Below, piece by piece: positions 23,687-32,218 of a DNA stretch of 51,312 bases (positions are counted from its first letter, which is position 1; each line of letters begins with the position of its first letter). This DNA comes from an uncultured Lachnospiraceae bacterium. GTDB lineage: Bacteria; Bacillota; Clostridia; Lachnospirales; Lachnospiraceae. The position numbers and the translations under genes were made by a program. The notes beneath the pieces were generated by a model that saw only the letters and a program-made list of their open reading frames with translations, did no database searches and was not told where the DNA came from. Where the stretch lies: NCBI GenBank assembly GCA_902786205.1, contig CADABQ010000017.1, positions 1 to 51,312 of the forward strand, written 5' to 3'.

Positions 23687-24640
23687 TCATTCAAGAAGTT
23701 TTCGGATTTCTAACGTAGTTTCTTCTCTTTCTAAATTATATTGTTTTCCTTGTAATTCTATGCGTGATTTTCTAGGTTGTTTTTCATTTATACTTAAAAG
23801 TTTGGCTGTTGTTCCATCACTTAATAGTACTTCCTTTCCAATCAAAGCATTTAAAAATCCCATATAGAATTTTTTTATTAGTTCTGAATCGTATAATATA
23901 TTTTGTGAGCGTAGAATATAGGAAACTGCAAAAGGATCCGTCCGTTCCGGGTCTTCGTTTTGTTCCATCCAGTGTGCATAGTAATCTGCAATTGCTAATA
24001 TTTTTCCGGCAATACCAATTCTATCTCCATGCAGGTTGAGAGGAAATCCACGTCCGTCCAATGTTTCATGATGTTGCAAAATCCCTTGTATAATATTGCC
24101 ATCCAGTCGTTTCTTTTTTAATAGACCATTGCTGTTGATTACATGGCCTCGATAACGTTGTTTTTCTGTTGCTGTCATGTTTTCTTTATAAGGAATGACA
24201 GTTCCATTCTGAGGAAGAAATTTTCCAATATCATGTAAAAGACCGGCAACGCCAAGATGAATGATATCTGGATAATATAATTTGAATTGTTTTGTTGAGG
24301 CAGAAGGAATATTTAGTTCCTGCTCTTTTAGAAACATGGAAATGTAGCATACTTGTGCAGAATGCAAAAAAAGACTATTTGCCTGTTCCTTTATTTGTAG
24401 GAGCAAATCTAATAATTGCGCATCTTGATCTGCATCCATAAGTATTTTAGAAATGGCAACAGCCCGTTCTTCTAATGTGCTGTATTCGGATAAAATAAGA
24501 AAAGGAAACCTTTTTTGACATGCAGTTAGTTCAGCAAGCAAAAAAGGAAGAAGTTGTGTTCGGTGTTCTTCCCGTTCCTGTTCTGATAATTGTTTGGTTC
24601 GAATCAGTGATTCAAAACGTTGCATTGTATTATAATCCAT
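23687..24640 (-). CDS. HD-GYP-like phosphodiesterase
   Basis: The 317-aa cytoplasmic protein has a helical N-terminal region (1-90), no receiver or membrane domain, and an HD-GYP-like core: HLGVAGLLHDIGK (HD pair), HVINSNGLL, and HHETLDGRGFPLNLHGDRI, then ILAIADYYAHW. In place of the GYP triad it has GRGFP, a common variant. Active relatives hydrolyse cyclic di-GMP; activity here is inferred. AAGGGGG lies 9 bases before ATG 24640. It is divergent from the lipoprotein gene at 24773 and shares a 130-base control region with it. A PilZ-like C-terminal strand segment (EVLLSDGTTAKLLSINE) may be present. Confidence 0.8.
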   Translation of the reverse strand: MDYNTMQRFESLIRTKQLSEQEREEHRTQLLPFLLAELTACQKRFPFLILSEYSTLEERAVAISKILMDADQDAQLLDLLLQIKEQANSLFLHSAQVCYISMFLKEQELNIPSASTKQFKLYYPDIIHLGVAGLLHDIGKFLPQNGTVIPYKENMTATEKQRYRGHVINSNGLLKKKRLDGNIIQGILQHHETLDGRGFPLNLHGDRIGIAGKILAIADYYAHWMEQNEDPERTDPFAVSYILRSQNILYDSELIKKFYMGFLNALIGKEVLLSDGTTAKLLSINEKQPRKSRIELQGKQYNLEREETTLEIRKLLE

Positions 24641-24693
24641 AATTGTAACCCCCTTAGAAATTGTTTCCAAATTTTGAATTGTTTATGTAGCTT

Positions 24694-24744
24694 TTGTGAA
24701 AACCCCCAAAATAGTTTAAAAATAGTATATACTGTTTTTCACAA
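24694..24744. promoter_or_regulatory. Inverted repeat in the divergent control region
   Basis: TTGTGAAAA (24694-24702) and TTTTCACAA (24736-24744) are a perfect 9-bp inverted repeat 33 bp apart, bracketing a TATACT -10 candidate (24728-24733). It could be an operator for HD-GYP and lipoprotein genes or a leader hairpin. Confidence 0.4.
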
Positions 24745-24772
24745 GGAAACAATAGGAGAGGAGATGATTTTT

Positions 24773-26881
24773 ATGAGAAATAAGGCATGGATAAAAAAAA
24801 CAATGGCGATGATGGTGACAGCTACAATGCTTACAAGTGTTAGTGGTTGTGCAAGTAAATCAGAAGGTGTAGAACTTTCAGACACAACAGTAGTAGCAGA
24901 AGTGGCAAGTGTAGATGGAAATGTAGTTATGGTTACGATGGGGGCAATTTCTTCTTCTGGTTCTTCTGGTATGGGAATGGCACCTGGAAATGGACAGGGT
25001 GCTGGTGGAAATGCACCAGAGAAACCAGGAAATGCAAGCGGAATGGATGGACAGGTACCAGAAAAACCGGGAAATGCAAGTGGAACAGATGGAGAGGCTC
25101 CAGAAAAGCCAGAAAGTGCAAACGGAACAAGCGGAGACTCTACAGAAAAGTCAGATACACAGAATAAGACAGAACAGCAGATGCCGGAAAAACCAAGTGG
25201 TGAGCAGGCAGCCAATGGAGAAACGACAGAGAAACAAGACAAGGATAATACCGATAGTACAAAGAGTCAGAACCAAAGTGAACAGGCGTCAGATTCTAAG
25301 AATAATGCACCACAGGGAGGCAATGGAAATGCACCAGGTGGTATGGGTAGTTCAAAGGAGCAGTTTATAGAAAGTGATACGGTTGCTACTGTTCATATGA
25401 GTAGCAAGACTACCATAAAGGAGGAAGACAAAAAAGGAGCAACTTTAGCAGTGGGAGATGTAGTACGTTTGACCATTGATAAAAAGGGTAAAGTTACAGA
25501 AGTGACCATTTTGGATATGGAAGTAAGCTCGGCTGAAAATACTGGAGGAGCGCCTGATATGGGTGGACAAAGCAGCAATGTTTCCTATACGGCAACGAAG
25601 GAGTATAGTAAGGATAGTTCGGTAAAAGGTGAAACCGTTTCTTCTACAGGAACAGATGAAAATGCCATATTGGTAAAAGATGGAACTGTGACCGTTTCTG
25701 ATGCAAAAGTTAAGAGAAACTCATCAGATAGCACTGGTGGAGACAATTCCAGCTTTTATGGTGTTGGTGCAGCCGTATTGGGAACTGGTGGAACAACCTA
25801 TGTATCCAATACCTCTATTGATACAGATGCAGCTGGAGGAGCTGGCGTATTTGCCTATGGAGATAGCAAAGTTTATGTAGCGGATACCACAATCAATACA
25901 AAACAGGACACTTCTGGCGGGCTACACGCCGCTGGTGGTGGAAGTTTATATGCATGGAATGTAACTGCAACTACACAAGGGGAATCGGCAGCAGCCATCC
26001 GAAGTGACCGTGGCGGTGGTACAATGGTTGTGGATCAAGGAACCTACACTTCTAATGGAACGGGGTCTCCAGCTATTTATTGTACCGCAGATATTGCAGT
26101 AAATAAGGCAAAACTTACGGCAAATCATTCGGAAGCAGTTTGTATAGAAGGATTAAACAGCCTCAGACTTTACGATTGTGACCTGACAGGAAATATGGGA
26201 GACAATGAGCAGAATGATTGTAAGTGGAATGTAATCTTATATCAAAGTATGTCAGGAGATTCAGAGGTAGGAAACAGTACCTTTGAAATGGTAGGAGGTA
26301 GCTTGACCGCAAAAGCTGGTGGAATGTTCTACACAACCAATACAGAATCTACGTTTTATATTGAAGATGTAGACATTACATATGCAAGGGATAATGACTT
26401 TTTCTTAAAATGTACAGGCAATTCCAATGCAAGAGGTTGGGGAAGTGCAGGAAGCAATGGAGCAGATTGTAATTTTACCGCAAGTAAGCAGAAGATGGAA
26501 GGCAACATTTTATGGGATAGCATTAGTAATCTGAACTTTTATATGCTAAAGGGAAGTAAATTGACTGGTGCGGTTGTACAGGATGAAAGCAATGCGGGAA
26601 ATGGTGGAGATGGAACCTGCAATCTTTCTGTTAGCAAGGATTCTACATGGGTAGTAACTGGAGATAGTACGGTAACAAATCTTTATAATGCAGGAAATAT
26701 TGTTGACAAGAATGGAAATAAAGTCACGATTGTAGATAAAGATGGAAATACTTTGGTGAAGGGAAACAGTAAAGTGAAAGTTACGGTAAGTAATTATAGC
26801 GAAACATCCAAGGATAGTGATGCGGCAAGCAGTGGAAGCTTTTCTGATTATGCGGTAGAAAAACCAGAAGCATTATCTTAA
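24773..26881 (+). CDS. Secreted lipoprotein with low-complexity linker and beta-helix domain
   Basis: The 702-aa protein begins with a lipoprotein signal (MRNKAWIKK, hydrophobic stretch, lipobox SVSGC with C29). About 60 variable residues follow, then a Gly/Pro/Asn-rich linker (about 65-195) with repeats of the form APEKPGNASGTDGE, and from about 270 a right-handed beta-helix of parallel strands rich in G, T, N and D, such as VSDAKVKRNS and VSNTSIDTDAAGG. It is anchored outside the membrane; a role in binding surfaces or polysaccharides is possible but not shown. GGAGATGA precedes ATG 24773 (ATG 24764 is an alternative). Divergent from an HD-GYP gene, suggesting c-di-GMP-linked surface biology as a guess. 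Confidence 0.75.
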   Translation: MRNKAWIKKTMAMMVTATMLTSVSGCASKSEGVELSDTTVVAEVASVDGNVVMVTMGAISSSGSSGMGMAPGNGQGAGGNAPEKPGNASGMDGQVPEKPGNASGTDGEAPEKPESANGTSGDSTEKSDTQNKTEQQMPEKPSGEQAANGETTEKQDKDNTDSTKSQNQSEQASDSKNNAPQGGNGNAPGGMGSSKEQFIESDTVATVHMSSKTTIKEEDKKGATLAVGDVVRLTIDKKGKVTEVTILDMEVSSAENTGGAPDMGGQSSNVSYTATKEYSKDSSVKGETVSSTGTDENAILVKDGTVTVSDAKVKRNSSDSTGGDNSSFYGVGAAVLGTGGTTYVSNTSIDTDAAGGAGVFAYGDSKVYVADTTINTKQDTSGGLHAAGGGSLYAWNVTATTQGESAAAIRSDRGGGTMVVDQGTYTSNGTGSPAIYCTADIAVNKAKLTANHSEAVCIEGLNSLRLYDCDLTGNMGDNEQNDCKWNVILYQSMSGDSEVGNSTFEMVGGSLTAKAGGMFYTTNTESTFYIEDVDITYARDNDFFLKCTGNSNARGWGSAGSNGADCNFTASKQKMEGNILWDSISNLNFYMLKGSKLTGAVVQDESNAGNGGDGTCNLSVSKDSTWVVTGDSTVTNLYNAGNIVDKNGNKVTIVDKDGNTLVKGNSKVKVTVSNYSETSKDSDAASSGSFSDYAVEKPEALS

Positions 26882-27023
26882 GAATACTTGGATAAGTCCG
26901 TTACACTTTTTTGCATGCCAGATGCGGTTGGCGAATAGCCGCTTGAAGCATCTTCCTATGCATCTGTGCAAATCCTGCGGAGTGTTTGGTTTTATAGGAT
27001 GTACCTTTCTATAGAGTAAAAAT

Positions 27024-27076
27024 AAAAGAGTAGAGCAGCGTTACAGTTCAATAGCAATTTGCTGCCTACTCTTTTT
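27024..27076. terminator. Probable bidirectional terminator between convergent genes
   Basis: AAAAGAGTAG (27024-27033) plus AGCAGC pairs with GCTGC plus CTACTCTTTTT (27061-27076), with a 21-base loop. A-rich on one side and T-rich on the other, it can serve both the lipoprotein gene and the convergent DUF4097 gene. The region 26900-26995 upstream has further imperfect hairpins without a name. Confidence 0.75.
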
Positions 27077-27095
27077 GTTGTTTTGTGGCTACTAC

Positions 27096-27905
27096 TTACT
27101 CTAGTTTTATATTTCCCAGATCGGTTTTTAGAATAATAGATTTTTGAGTTGAGCCAGTGGAATGGTAAGAGGTTCCCTGCTTCTTCTTTCCTACGCGAAT
27201 GGAGCCAAGGTCCGTAGTAAGATCTATCTTGTAATCTGTTAGGTTTTCGCATTTTGTGGCTTTTATATCACCAACGTCATTGCTACCATTTAAGGTAGAA
27301 AAAACGCAGGATTCCAATTTTATATTTCCCGTGTCTCCAATTACTTTCATATTAGTAAAAGAGCAGTTATTTATTTTGCTATCGCCCACATCATTTTCAC
27401 AAGTAAAATCCTTTCCAGAACAATTTTTTATGTCCAAATTACCTACTGATCCAGTGAGCTTCATCGTTTGAGCCTGTATGGAATCGATTTTTACACTTCC
27501 TACATCATTAGAAAGAATCAAGGAAGAAAACGTTGCATTGGTAGGAACTGTAATTGTAATCTGTGCTTTTTTCTTATGCTTCATATTTTTAAAAAAGCCT
27601 AATTTTTTGGTCTTTTGTTTTATTTTTAACAGACCATCTTTGTTGAATATCGTTGGCTCTGTTTTATTTTGAAATGCATAAGAAATAGTATAAGTAGTAC
27701 CTTCCTGTTTCAATGTAATATCAGCAGTGTCTAAATCAAGGTCTAAGTTTTCAAATGCAGAAAGTTCCTTTTTGTCTATTTTTACTTGTTTTTCATTTCC
27801 CGTGTTCCAGTTTGTGAAATTTCCATAGAAGTGATAAAAAATTCCAAAGCCGATGCAGAAAATCGTAATAATATATAGAATTGTCAGGTATATTTTTTTG
27901 CCCAT
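27096..27905 (-). CDS. DUF4097 family beta-strand repeat protein
   Basis: The 269-aa protein has one N-terminal membrane helix (about residues 5-28) and an extracytoplasmic domain of repeated strands (DVGSVKIDSIQAQ, GSVGNLDIKNC, DVGDSKINNC, DTGNIKLESC, DVGDIKATKC, DLGSIRVG). This is the DUF4097 parallel-beta pattern with an almost regular 20-22 residue period. Function of the family is unknown; it is regularly the last gene of PadR operons. It follows the membrane protein gene after a 60-base gap and has GGAGAGGA before the ATG. Confidence 0.88.
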   Translation of the reverse strand: MGKKIYLTILYIITIFCIGFGIFYHFYGNFTNWNTGNEKQVKIDKKELSAFENLDLDLDTADITLKQEGTTYTISYAFQNKTEPTIFNKDGLLKIKQKTKKLGFFKNMKHKKKAQITITVPTNATFSSLILSNDVGSVKIDSIQAQTMKLTGSVGNLDIKNCSGKDFTCENDVGDSKINNCSFTNMKVIGDTGNIKLESCVFSTLNGSNDVGDIKATKCENLTDYKIDLTTDLGSIRVGKKKQGTSYHSTGSTQKSIILKTDLGNIKLE

Positions 27906-27965
27906 AATATGAAATCCTCTCCTTTCTTATTGCTATTCTTTCAGTGCTTACAAAAATCTATAACC

Positions 27966-28979
27966 CTATTCCTGTTTCTCGTTCGATTGGAATAATAGTT
28001 TAAGAAGGGAATATACCAAAGCAGCAACAGGCCAGATAATCCATGAGATATGCCAATCAAAAGTCAGGAAACTCCAGCAAAGATAAATACACGTTATTGT
28101 AGTCCAGTATAAAGACATCATAACATTTATGATGGGATTTTTATAAACTAAAGTAGTGTCGTGTTTTGGAGTGGAATAATAAGCACCATTTGAGGTACCA
28201 TTCCATTTTAATATTTTACGGTAAGCGGATTTTTGCGTTTGGCTATAAACAATAAAAAATACACCGAAACCAACGAACAGTAAAACAAAAGCACCAGACA
28301 TATTTTCCCAAAAATAAGAGGGGTTCCTTGTATCAATCAGTATAGCTGGAGCAGGGCAAAGGATACAAAGAGCAATGCCGAGTGTTAATAACAGGGCATA
28401 TTTCATTTGTACGGTTTCGTATTCTGCCTTGATAAAGCTGACGGTTTCTGTACGGATGCTACATGGTTCAAATTGCCAAGTTTTCCATTTTTGCAGCATT
28501 GCATCGGAATAAAGGAAACAACCGACAGCAATTGCAATACAAAGAAACATAGCAATCACACCAACGGCTTGCAAACTATCCCCCAAAGTATTGAATTGGT
28601 TTGCAAACGCATCTCCTATAATAGGACCGACACAAGATACAATACAAAGCAGTACGCCAAGTGCCAGAAAGAAGGAACTCGTTTTTTTCTTCTTAAAATA
28701 TTGTTTGATTTCTTCTAGAGAAAGTAATCTTCCAGCCTCTTTGTGTTCTTCTTTTGATGTAACAATATCTTTTATGCCAAGATCCTCTGCAATTTCATTT
28801 AGATTTCCAAATTCAGAAATTACAATACCAATGGCTTCATTTTCGCTTTTTCCTTCTTTTTTTAACTCTAAATATTTGTCCTCCATCATTTGATAAAGTT
28901 CATCTTTTGCCCGAAGCACTTCTGCAGTAGCTGGAAGTGTCCGAAACATATTTTCCAGATAAGTTTGAATCGTTTCCAT
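27966..28979 (-). CDS. Membrane protein with permease-prefix domain
   Basis: The 337-aa protein starts with the helical permease-prefix domain (about residues 1-60: YLENMFRTLP, ELYQMMEDKYLELKKEGKSENEAIGIVISEFGN), then has about six membrane helices between residues 100 and 330. Such genes sit between a PadR regulator and a DUF4097 gene and may relate to envelope stress or transport; the substrate is unknown. GGGAG lies 7-8 bases before ATG 28979. A copy of dispersed repeat C lies between it and padR. Confidence 0.8.
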   Translation of the reverse strand: METIQTYLENMFRTLPATAEVLRAKDELYQMMEDKYLELKKEGKSENEAIGIVISEFGNLNEIAEDLGIKDIVTSKEEHKEAGRLLSLEEIKQYFKKKKTSSFFLALGVLLCIVSCVGPIIGDAFANQFNTLGDSLQAVGVIAMFLCIAIAVGCFLYSDAMLQKWKTWQFEPCSIRTETVSFIKAEYETVQMKYALLLTLGIALCILCPAPAILIDTRNPSYFWENMSGAFVLLFVGFGVFFIVYSQTQKSAYRKILKWNGTSNGAYYSTPKHDTTLVYKNPIINVMMSLYWTTITCIYLCWSFLTFDWHISWIIWPVAALVYSLLKLLFQSNEKQE

Positions 28980-29049
28980 ATAAAAACTCCCTTTCTTAAT
29001 ATAAAATGAATTGTTTTGTATTCTCACAATCCAAATGAATATTTGTATA

Positions 29050-29090
29050 CCATACAGCAAGTAGTAAAGTGGATTGCGAATAGCATTGAC
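29050..29090 (+). repeat. Dispersed repeat C, copy 3
   Basis: CAGCAAGTAGTAAAGTGG then ATTGCGAATAGCATTGAC matches copies at 14435 and 49070 with a few changes. It lies between padR and the membrane protein gene, inside their transcript, in antisense orientation to it. Confidence 0.5.
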
Positions 29091-29099
29091 TCTGTGGAT

Positions 29100-29444
29100 T
29101 TACGCATCAGAGCTGCTACAGATAAAACGTTGTATAACATCCTGTGTTACTTTCCATTCTTCGCATTTTAACTGATAATACTGTTTGCCTTCTTCTGTAA
29201 TGCGATAGTAGGTTCTTCGCTTTCCTGTTTCATTATTACTGTCCTGATAAGATTCTACATAGCCGTTTTTCTCCATTCTGGTAAAAGCGGAATATAAAGT
29301 AGTCTCTTTGATTACATATTTTTCCTCGGAAATCTGTCGAATCTGTTTGGAAATTTCATAGCCATAAGAAGGCTTTTTCATAAGCAAAAATAATATAATG
29401 GTGTCGTTATAACCACGAATGACGTCACTGCTAATACTGACCAT
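29100..29444 (-). CDS. PadR family transcriptional regulator
   Basis: The 114-aa protein is a short PadR with a winged helix (LFLLMKKPSYGYEISKQI, KETTLYSAFTRMEKNGYVES, RRTYYRITEEGKQYY) and a C-terminal dimer helix. PadR proteins repress their own operon until they bind a ligand, often a drug or antimicrobial peptide. The gene is first in the operon with the permease-prefix and DUF4097 genes. The promoter TTGACA-17-TATATT and an immediately downstream palindrome give a textbook autorepression layout. GGGGAGGTGAG precedes the ATG. Confidence 0.92.
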   Translation of the reverse strand: MVSISSDVIRGYNDTIILFLLMKKPSYGYEISKQIRQISEEKYVIKETTLYSAFTRMEKNGYVESYQDSNNETGKRRTYYRITEEGKQYYQLKCEEWKVTQDVIQRFICSSSDA

Positions 29445-29463
29445 AGACTCACCTCCCCATATG

Positions 29464-29537
29464 CTACGTCTGACATACTATGACTGTCGTAGTACGACTG
29501 TTGAAGTAAATATAGCATAAAAGAAATGGAATGTCAA
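29464..29537 (-). promoter_or_regulatory. Promoter and operator of the padR operon
   Basis: On the minus strand TTGACA (29537-29532), a 17-bp spacer and TATATT (29514-29509). Just downstream lie the palindrome GTCGTA-G-TACGAC (29486-29498) and a further CTACG (29464-29468) paired with CGTAG (29488-29492). The sites overlap the expected transcription start. Confidence 0.85.
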
Positions 29538-29587
29538 CTGTGACTAGTTGTCTAGAAAAAAATGCAATTAAAAATATTCTTTTTTTA

Positions 29588-29819
29588 TGGCTGAACCAAT
29601 GTCATTTACTTAAGCTCATAATTTTGTCTTATGAGTTGCAATGCCAATATAGCTGAAAAAAACTGTACGAAAGCCTCGGCACTTAACGAACTGATGTTTT
29701 TCAGTGAGTTTAGTACCGCTAGGCTTAAGTCCAAGCGGAAGCGGGTTTTGAAAGCTATGTTGGCATTGCAACTCTTTCATAAAAGTTCAAAGCGTAAGTA
29801 AATGACATTGTGGCTGAAA
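29588..29819. mobile_element. MITE family A, long copy (29597-29810) with target duplication
   Basis: The 214-bp element has perfect terminal inverted repeats, CAATGTCATTTACTTA at the left (29597) and TAAGTAAATGACATTG at the right (ending 29810). TGGCTGAAC (29588-29596) and TGGCTGAAA (29811-29819) flank it, a 9-bp duplication with one change. Inside, AGTTGCAATGCCAATATAGC near 29634 is inverted near 29753, so nearly the whole element can fold back. No gene. It sits 20 bp upstream of the trp T-box promoter. Confidence 0.9.
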
Positions 29820-29829
29820 TTTATTCCTA

Positions 29830-29858
29830 TTGACATTTTGGGATAGAAGGAGTATTCT
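29830..29858 (+). promoter_or_regulatory. Promoter of the trpBA T-box operon
   Basis: TTGACA (29830-29835), a 17-bp spacer and TATTCT (29853-29858). It begins 10 bp after the target duplication of the upstream MITE. Confidence 0.85.
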
Positions 29859-29865
29859 AGTAAAG

Positions 29866-30149
29866 AACAAACCAATGATTGAGAAGAGTAGCAGAGAGCA
29901 TGGGAAATACAGAGAGTTATCGATTGGTGTGAAGATAGCAGGACCACTTTTTGTGAATGGACTCATAAGGGCGGAAAGAACAGTCGCAAGCCGACTTAGT
30001 AATGTCCGACGTAACTCCTACGTTACAGGGAGAGCGTGTCATGTTGCACGAGCAGAGTGTATGCAGTTTTGCATAAAGATAGGTGGTACCGCAAGAGATT
30101 TGTATATCATGTCTCCTGTCCTATGAAAGTAGGATAGGAGGCTTTTTTT
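29866..30149 (+). promoter_or_regulatory. Tryptophan T-box riboswitch with terminator
   Basis: T-box leaders bind uncharged tRNA and prevent termination. The conserved T-box AGGTGGTACCGC is at 30081-30092. The terminator stem CTCCTGTCCTA (30113-30123) with TAGGATAGGAG (30130-30140) is followed by seven T (30143-30149). In stem I, GTGAATGGACTC places TGG (29958-29960) at the specifier position, so tRNA-Trp is the expected ligand, agreeing with the trpB gene downstream. AGAGAGC- and GGTGTGAAG-like stem I elements are also visible. Confidence 0.93.
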
Positions 30150-30217
30150 GCTTTATAGGGAAATGCCCTGTAACATGATTTACCCAAAAATGCCATTAAA
30201 AAATAGGAGGTAACAGT

Positions 30218-31402
30218 ATGTCAAAAGGAAGATTTGGAATACATGGTGGACAGTATATTCCGGAAACATTGATGAATGCTATGTTAGAACTGGAGGAAGC
30301 ATATAAAAAATACAAAGATGATCCAGAGTTTAATAAAGAATTAGAAACGATGCTGAATGAGTATGCAGGACGTCCAAGTCGTTTGTATTATGCAGAGCAT
30401 ATGACAAAAGATTTAGGCGGACCAAAGATTTACTTAAAGCGTGAAGACTTAAATCATACAGGAGCACATAAAATCAACAACGTAATTGGTCAAATGTTGT
30501 TAGCAAAGCGAATGGGAAAAACAAGAGTCATTGCAGAGACTGGTGCAGGACAGCATGGTGTGGCAACGGCAACGGTAGCTGCTATGATGGGCATGGAATG
30601 TGAAATTTTCATGGGAAAAGAAGACTGTGAAAGACAGGCATTAAATGTATATCGTATGCGTCTGCTTGGAGCAAAGGTACATCCTGTAGAAAGTGGTACT
30701 GCTACTTTAAAAGATGCGGTTTCAGAAACCTTCCGTGAATGGACTGCCAGAATAGAAGATACCCATTATGTATTGGGTTCTGTTATGGGACCTTATCCAT
30801 TTCCAACGATTGTTCGTGATTTTCAGGCTGTCATCAGCAAGGAAATCAAACAGCAGGTTTTGGAAAAGGAAGGACGCCTCCCAGATGCGGTATTAGCTTG
30901 TGTTGGTGGTGGTTCCAATGCCATTGGAGCATTTTACAATTTTATCGAAGATAAAGGCGTTCGTTTGATTGGATGCGAAGCAGCAGGACGAGGCATTGAT
31001 ACCTTTGAAACAGCAGCTACAATCAATACAGGAAAGCTTGGTATTTTCCATGGTATGAAATCTTACTTCTGTCAGGATGAGTATGGACAGATTGCACCAG
31101 TGTATTCTATTTCAGCAGGATTGGATTATCCGGGAATTGGACCAGAACATGCATATCTTCATGACATAGGAAGAGCAGAATATGTAGCAGTTACAGATGA
31201 TGAAGCAGTAGAAGCATTTGAATATCTTTCTAGAATTGAGGGTATCATTCCTGCTATTGAAAGTGCACATGCTGTGGCACATGCAATGAAAATGGCAAAA
31301 ACAATGAGTAAAGACGAGATTATGGTAATCAATATTTCAGGACGTGGCGACAAGGATTGTGCAGCAATTGCCCGCTACAGAGGGGAGGATTTATATGAGT
31401 AA
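30218..31402 (+). CDS. trpB: Tryptophan synthase beta subunit
   Basis: This PLP enzyme (394 aa) condenses indole with serine to give tryptophan as an alpha2-beta2 complex with TrpA. It has [10 protein letters not shown] at the N-terminus, the PLP lysine K85 in [10 protein letters not shown], the phosphate loop [10 protein letters not shown] and EAAGRG. Length and motifs are those of the standard TrpB1 type. GGAGG precedes the ATG. It is controlled by the UGG T-box upstream. Unusually, no trpE, G, D, C or F gene is upstream: the T-box leads directly to trpB. The other genes may be elsewhere, or the cell may salvage indole. Confidence 0.97.
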   Translation: MSKGRFGIHGGQYIPETLMNAMLELEEAYKKYKDDPEFNKELETMLNEYAGRPSRLYYAEHMTKDLGGPKIYLKREDLNHTGAHKINNVIGQMLLAKRMGKTRVIAETGAGQHGVATATVAAMMGMECEIFMGKEDCERQALNVYRMRLLGAKVHPVESGTATLKDAVSETFREWTARIEDTHYVLGSVMGPYPFPTIVRDFQAVISKEIKQQVLEKEGRLPDAVLACVGGGSNAIGAFYNFIEDKGVRLIGCEAAGRGIDTFETAATINTGKLGIFHGMKSYFCQDEYGQIAPVYSISAGLDYPGIGPEHAYLHDIGRAEYVAVTDDEAVEAFEYLSRIEGIIPAIESAHAVAHAMKMAKTMSKDEIMVINISGRGDKDCAAIARYRGEDLYE

Positions 31403-32171
31403 CATTAAGAAAGCATTTGAAAATGGAAAGGCATTTATTCCTTTTATTACCTGTGGAGACCCTACATTAGATACTACAAAGCAGGCTGTTATCCAGATGG
31501 TTCAGGCAGGAGCAGACTTGATTGAATTGGGTATTCCATTTTCTGACCCTACTGCAGAAGGTCCTGTCATTCAGGAGGCAAACATCCGTGCATTAAAAAA
31601 TAAAATTACAACAGATGATGTATTTGCAATGGTAAAGGAATTGCGTCAGACGGTAACCATTCCATTGGTATTTATGACCTATGCCAATGTAGTATTTTCT
31701 TATGGTGCAGAACGGTTTATGAAAAATTGTCAAGAAGTAGGCATTGACGGCATTATTTTGCCAGATATTCCATTTGAGGAAAAAGAAGAGTTTGATGCAG
31801 TGTGCAAACAGTATGATGTAGATTTGATTTCTATGATTGCACCTACCTCAGAAGAACGTATTACGATGATTGCCAAAGAGGCAAATGGATTTGTATACTG
31901 TGTATCTTCACTTGGCGTAACTGGTGTGCGTTCCAATATTACTACGGACATTGGTGCTATGGTTAAGAAAGTAAAGGAAGTAAATGATATTCCTTGTGCA
32001 GTGGGATTTGGTATTTCTACTCCAGAGCAGGCAGAAAAGATGGCAAAGCAGGCAGATGGTGTCATCGTAGGTTCTGCCATTGTGAAATTGTGTGCAGCTC
32101 ATGGAAAAGCCGCACCGGCAGAAATCGCAAAATATGTAAAAGAGATGAAAGAAGCATGTTTGCGTGCGTAA
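31395..32171 (+). CDS. trpA: Tryptophan synthase alpha subunit
   Basis: TrpA (258 aa) cleaves indole-3-glycerol phosphate and channels indole to TrpB. The catalytic glutamate is E44 in [10 protein letters not shown]. The second acid position (Asp60 in E. coli) is glutamate here, E55 in PTAEGP. Phosphate-binding GFGIS and GSAIVK are present. The start at 31395 overlaps the trpB end by 8 bases with GGGGAGG upstream, showing translational coupling; the longer frame from 31344 lies inside trpB. A strong terminator follows. Confidence 0.96.
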   Translation: MSNIKKAFENGKAFIPFITCGDPTLDTTKQAVIQMVQAGADLIELGIPFSDPTAEGPVIQEANIRALKNKITTDDVFAMVKELRQTVTIPLVFMTYANVVFSYGAERFMKNCQEVGIDGIILPDIPFEEKEEFDAVCKQYDVDLISMIAPTSEERITMIAKEANGFVYCVSSLGVTGVRSNITTDIGAMVKKVKEVNDIPCAVGFGISTPEQAEKMAKQADGVIVGSAIVKLCAAHGKAAPAEIAKYVKEMKEACLRA

Positions 32172-32180
32172 ATTGTAAAA

Positions 32181-32211
32181 AAATGCGTCACAATTTTGTG
32201 ACGCATTTTTT
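32181..32211. terminator. Bidirectional terminator between trpA and the convergent beta-helix gene
   Basis: AAATGCGTCACAA (32181-32193) pairs with TTGTGACGCATTT (32196-32208), with A-rich and T-rich flanks on either side. Confidence 0.92.
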
Positions 32212-32218
32212 CTGCGAA

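Noticed and set aside
29830..30126. A 98-codon open frame
   Set aside because: It lies entirely within the T-box promoter and leader RNA; coding would contradict the conserved T-box and stem elements.
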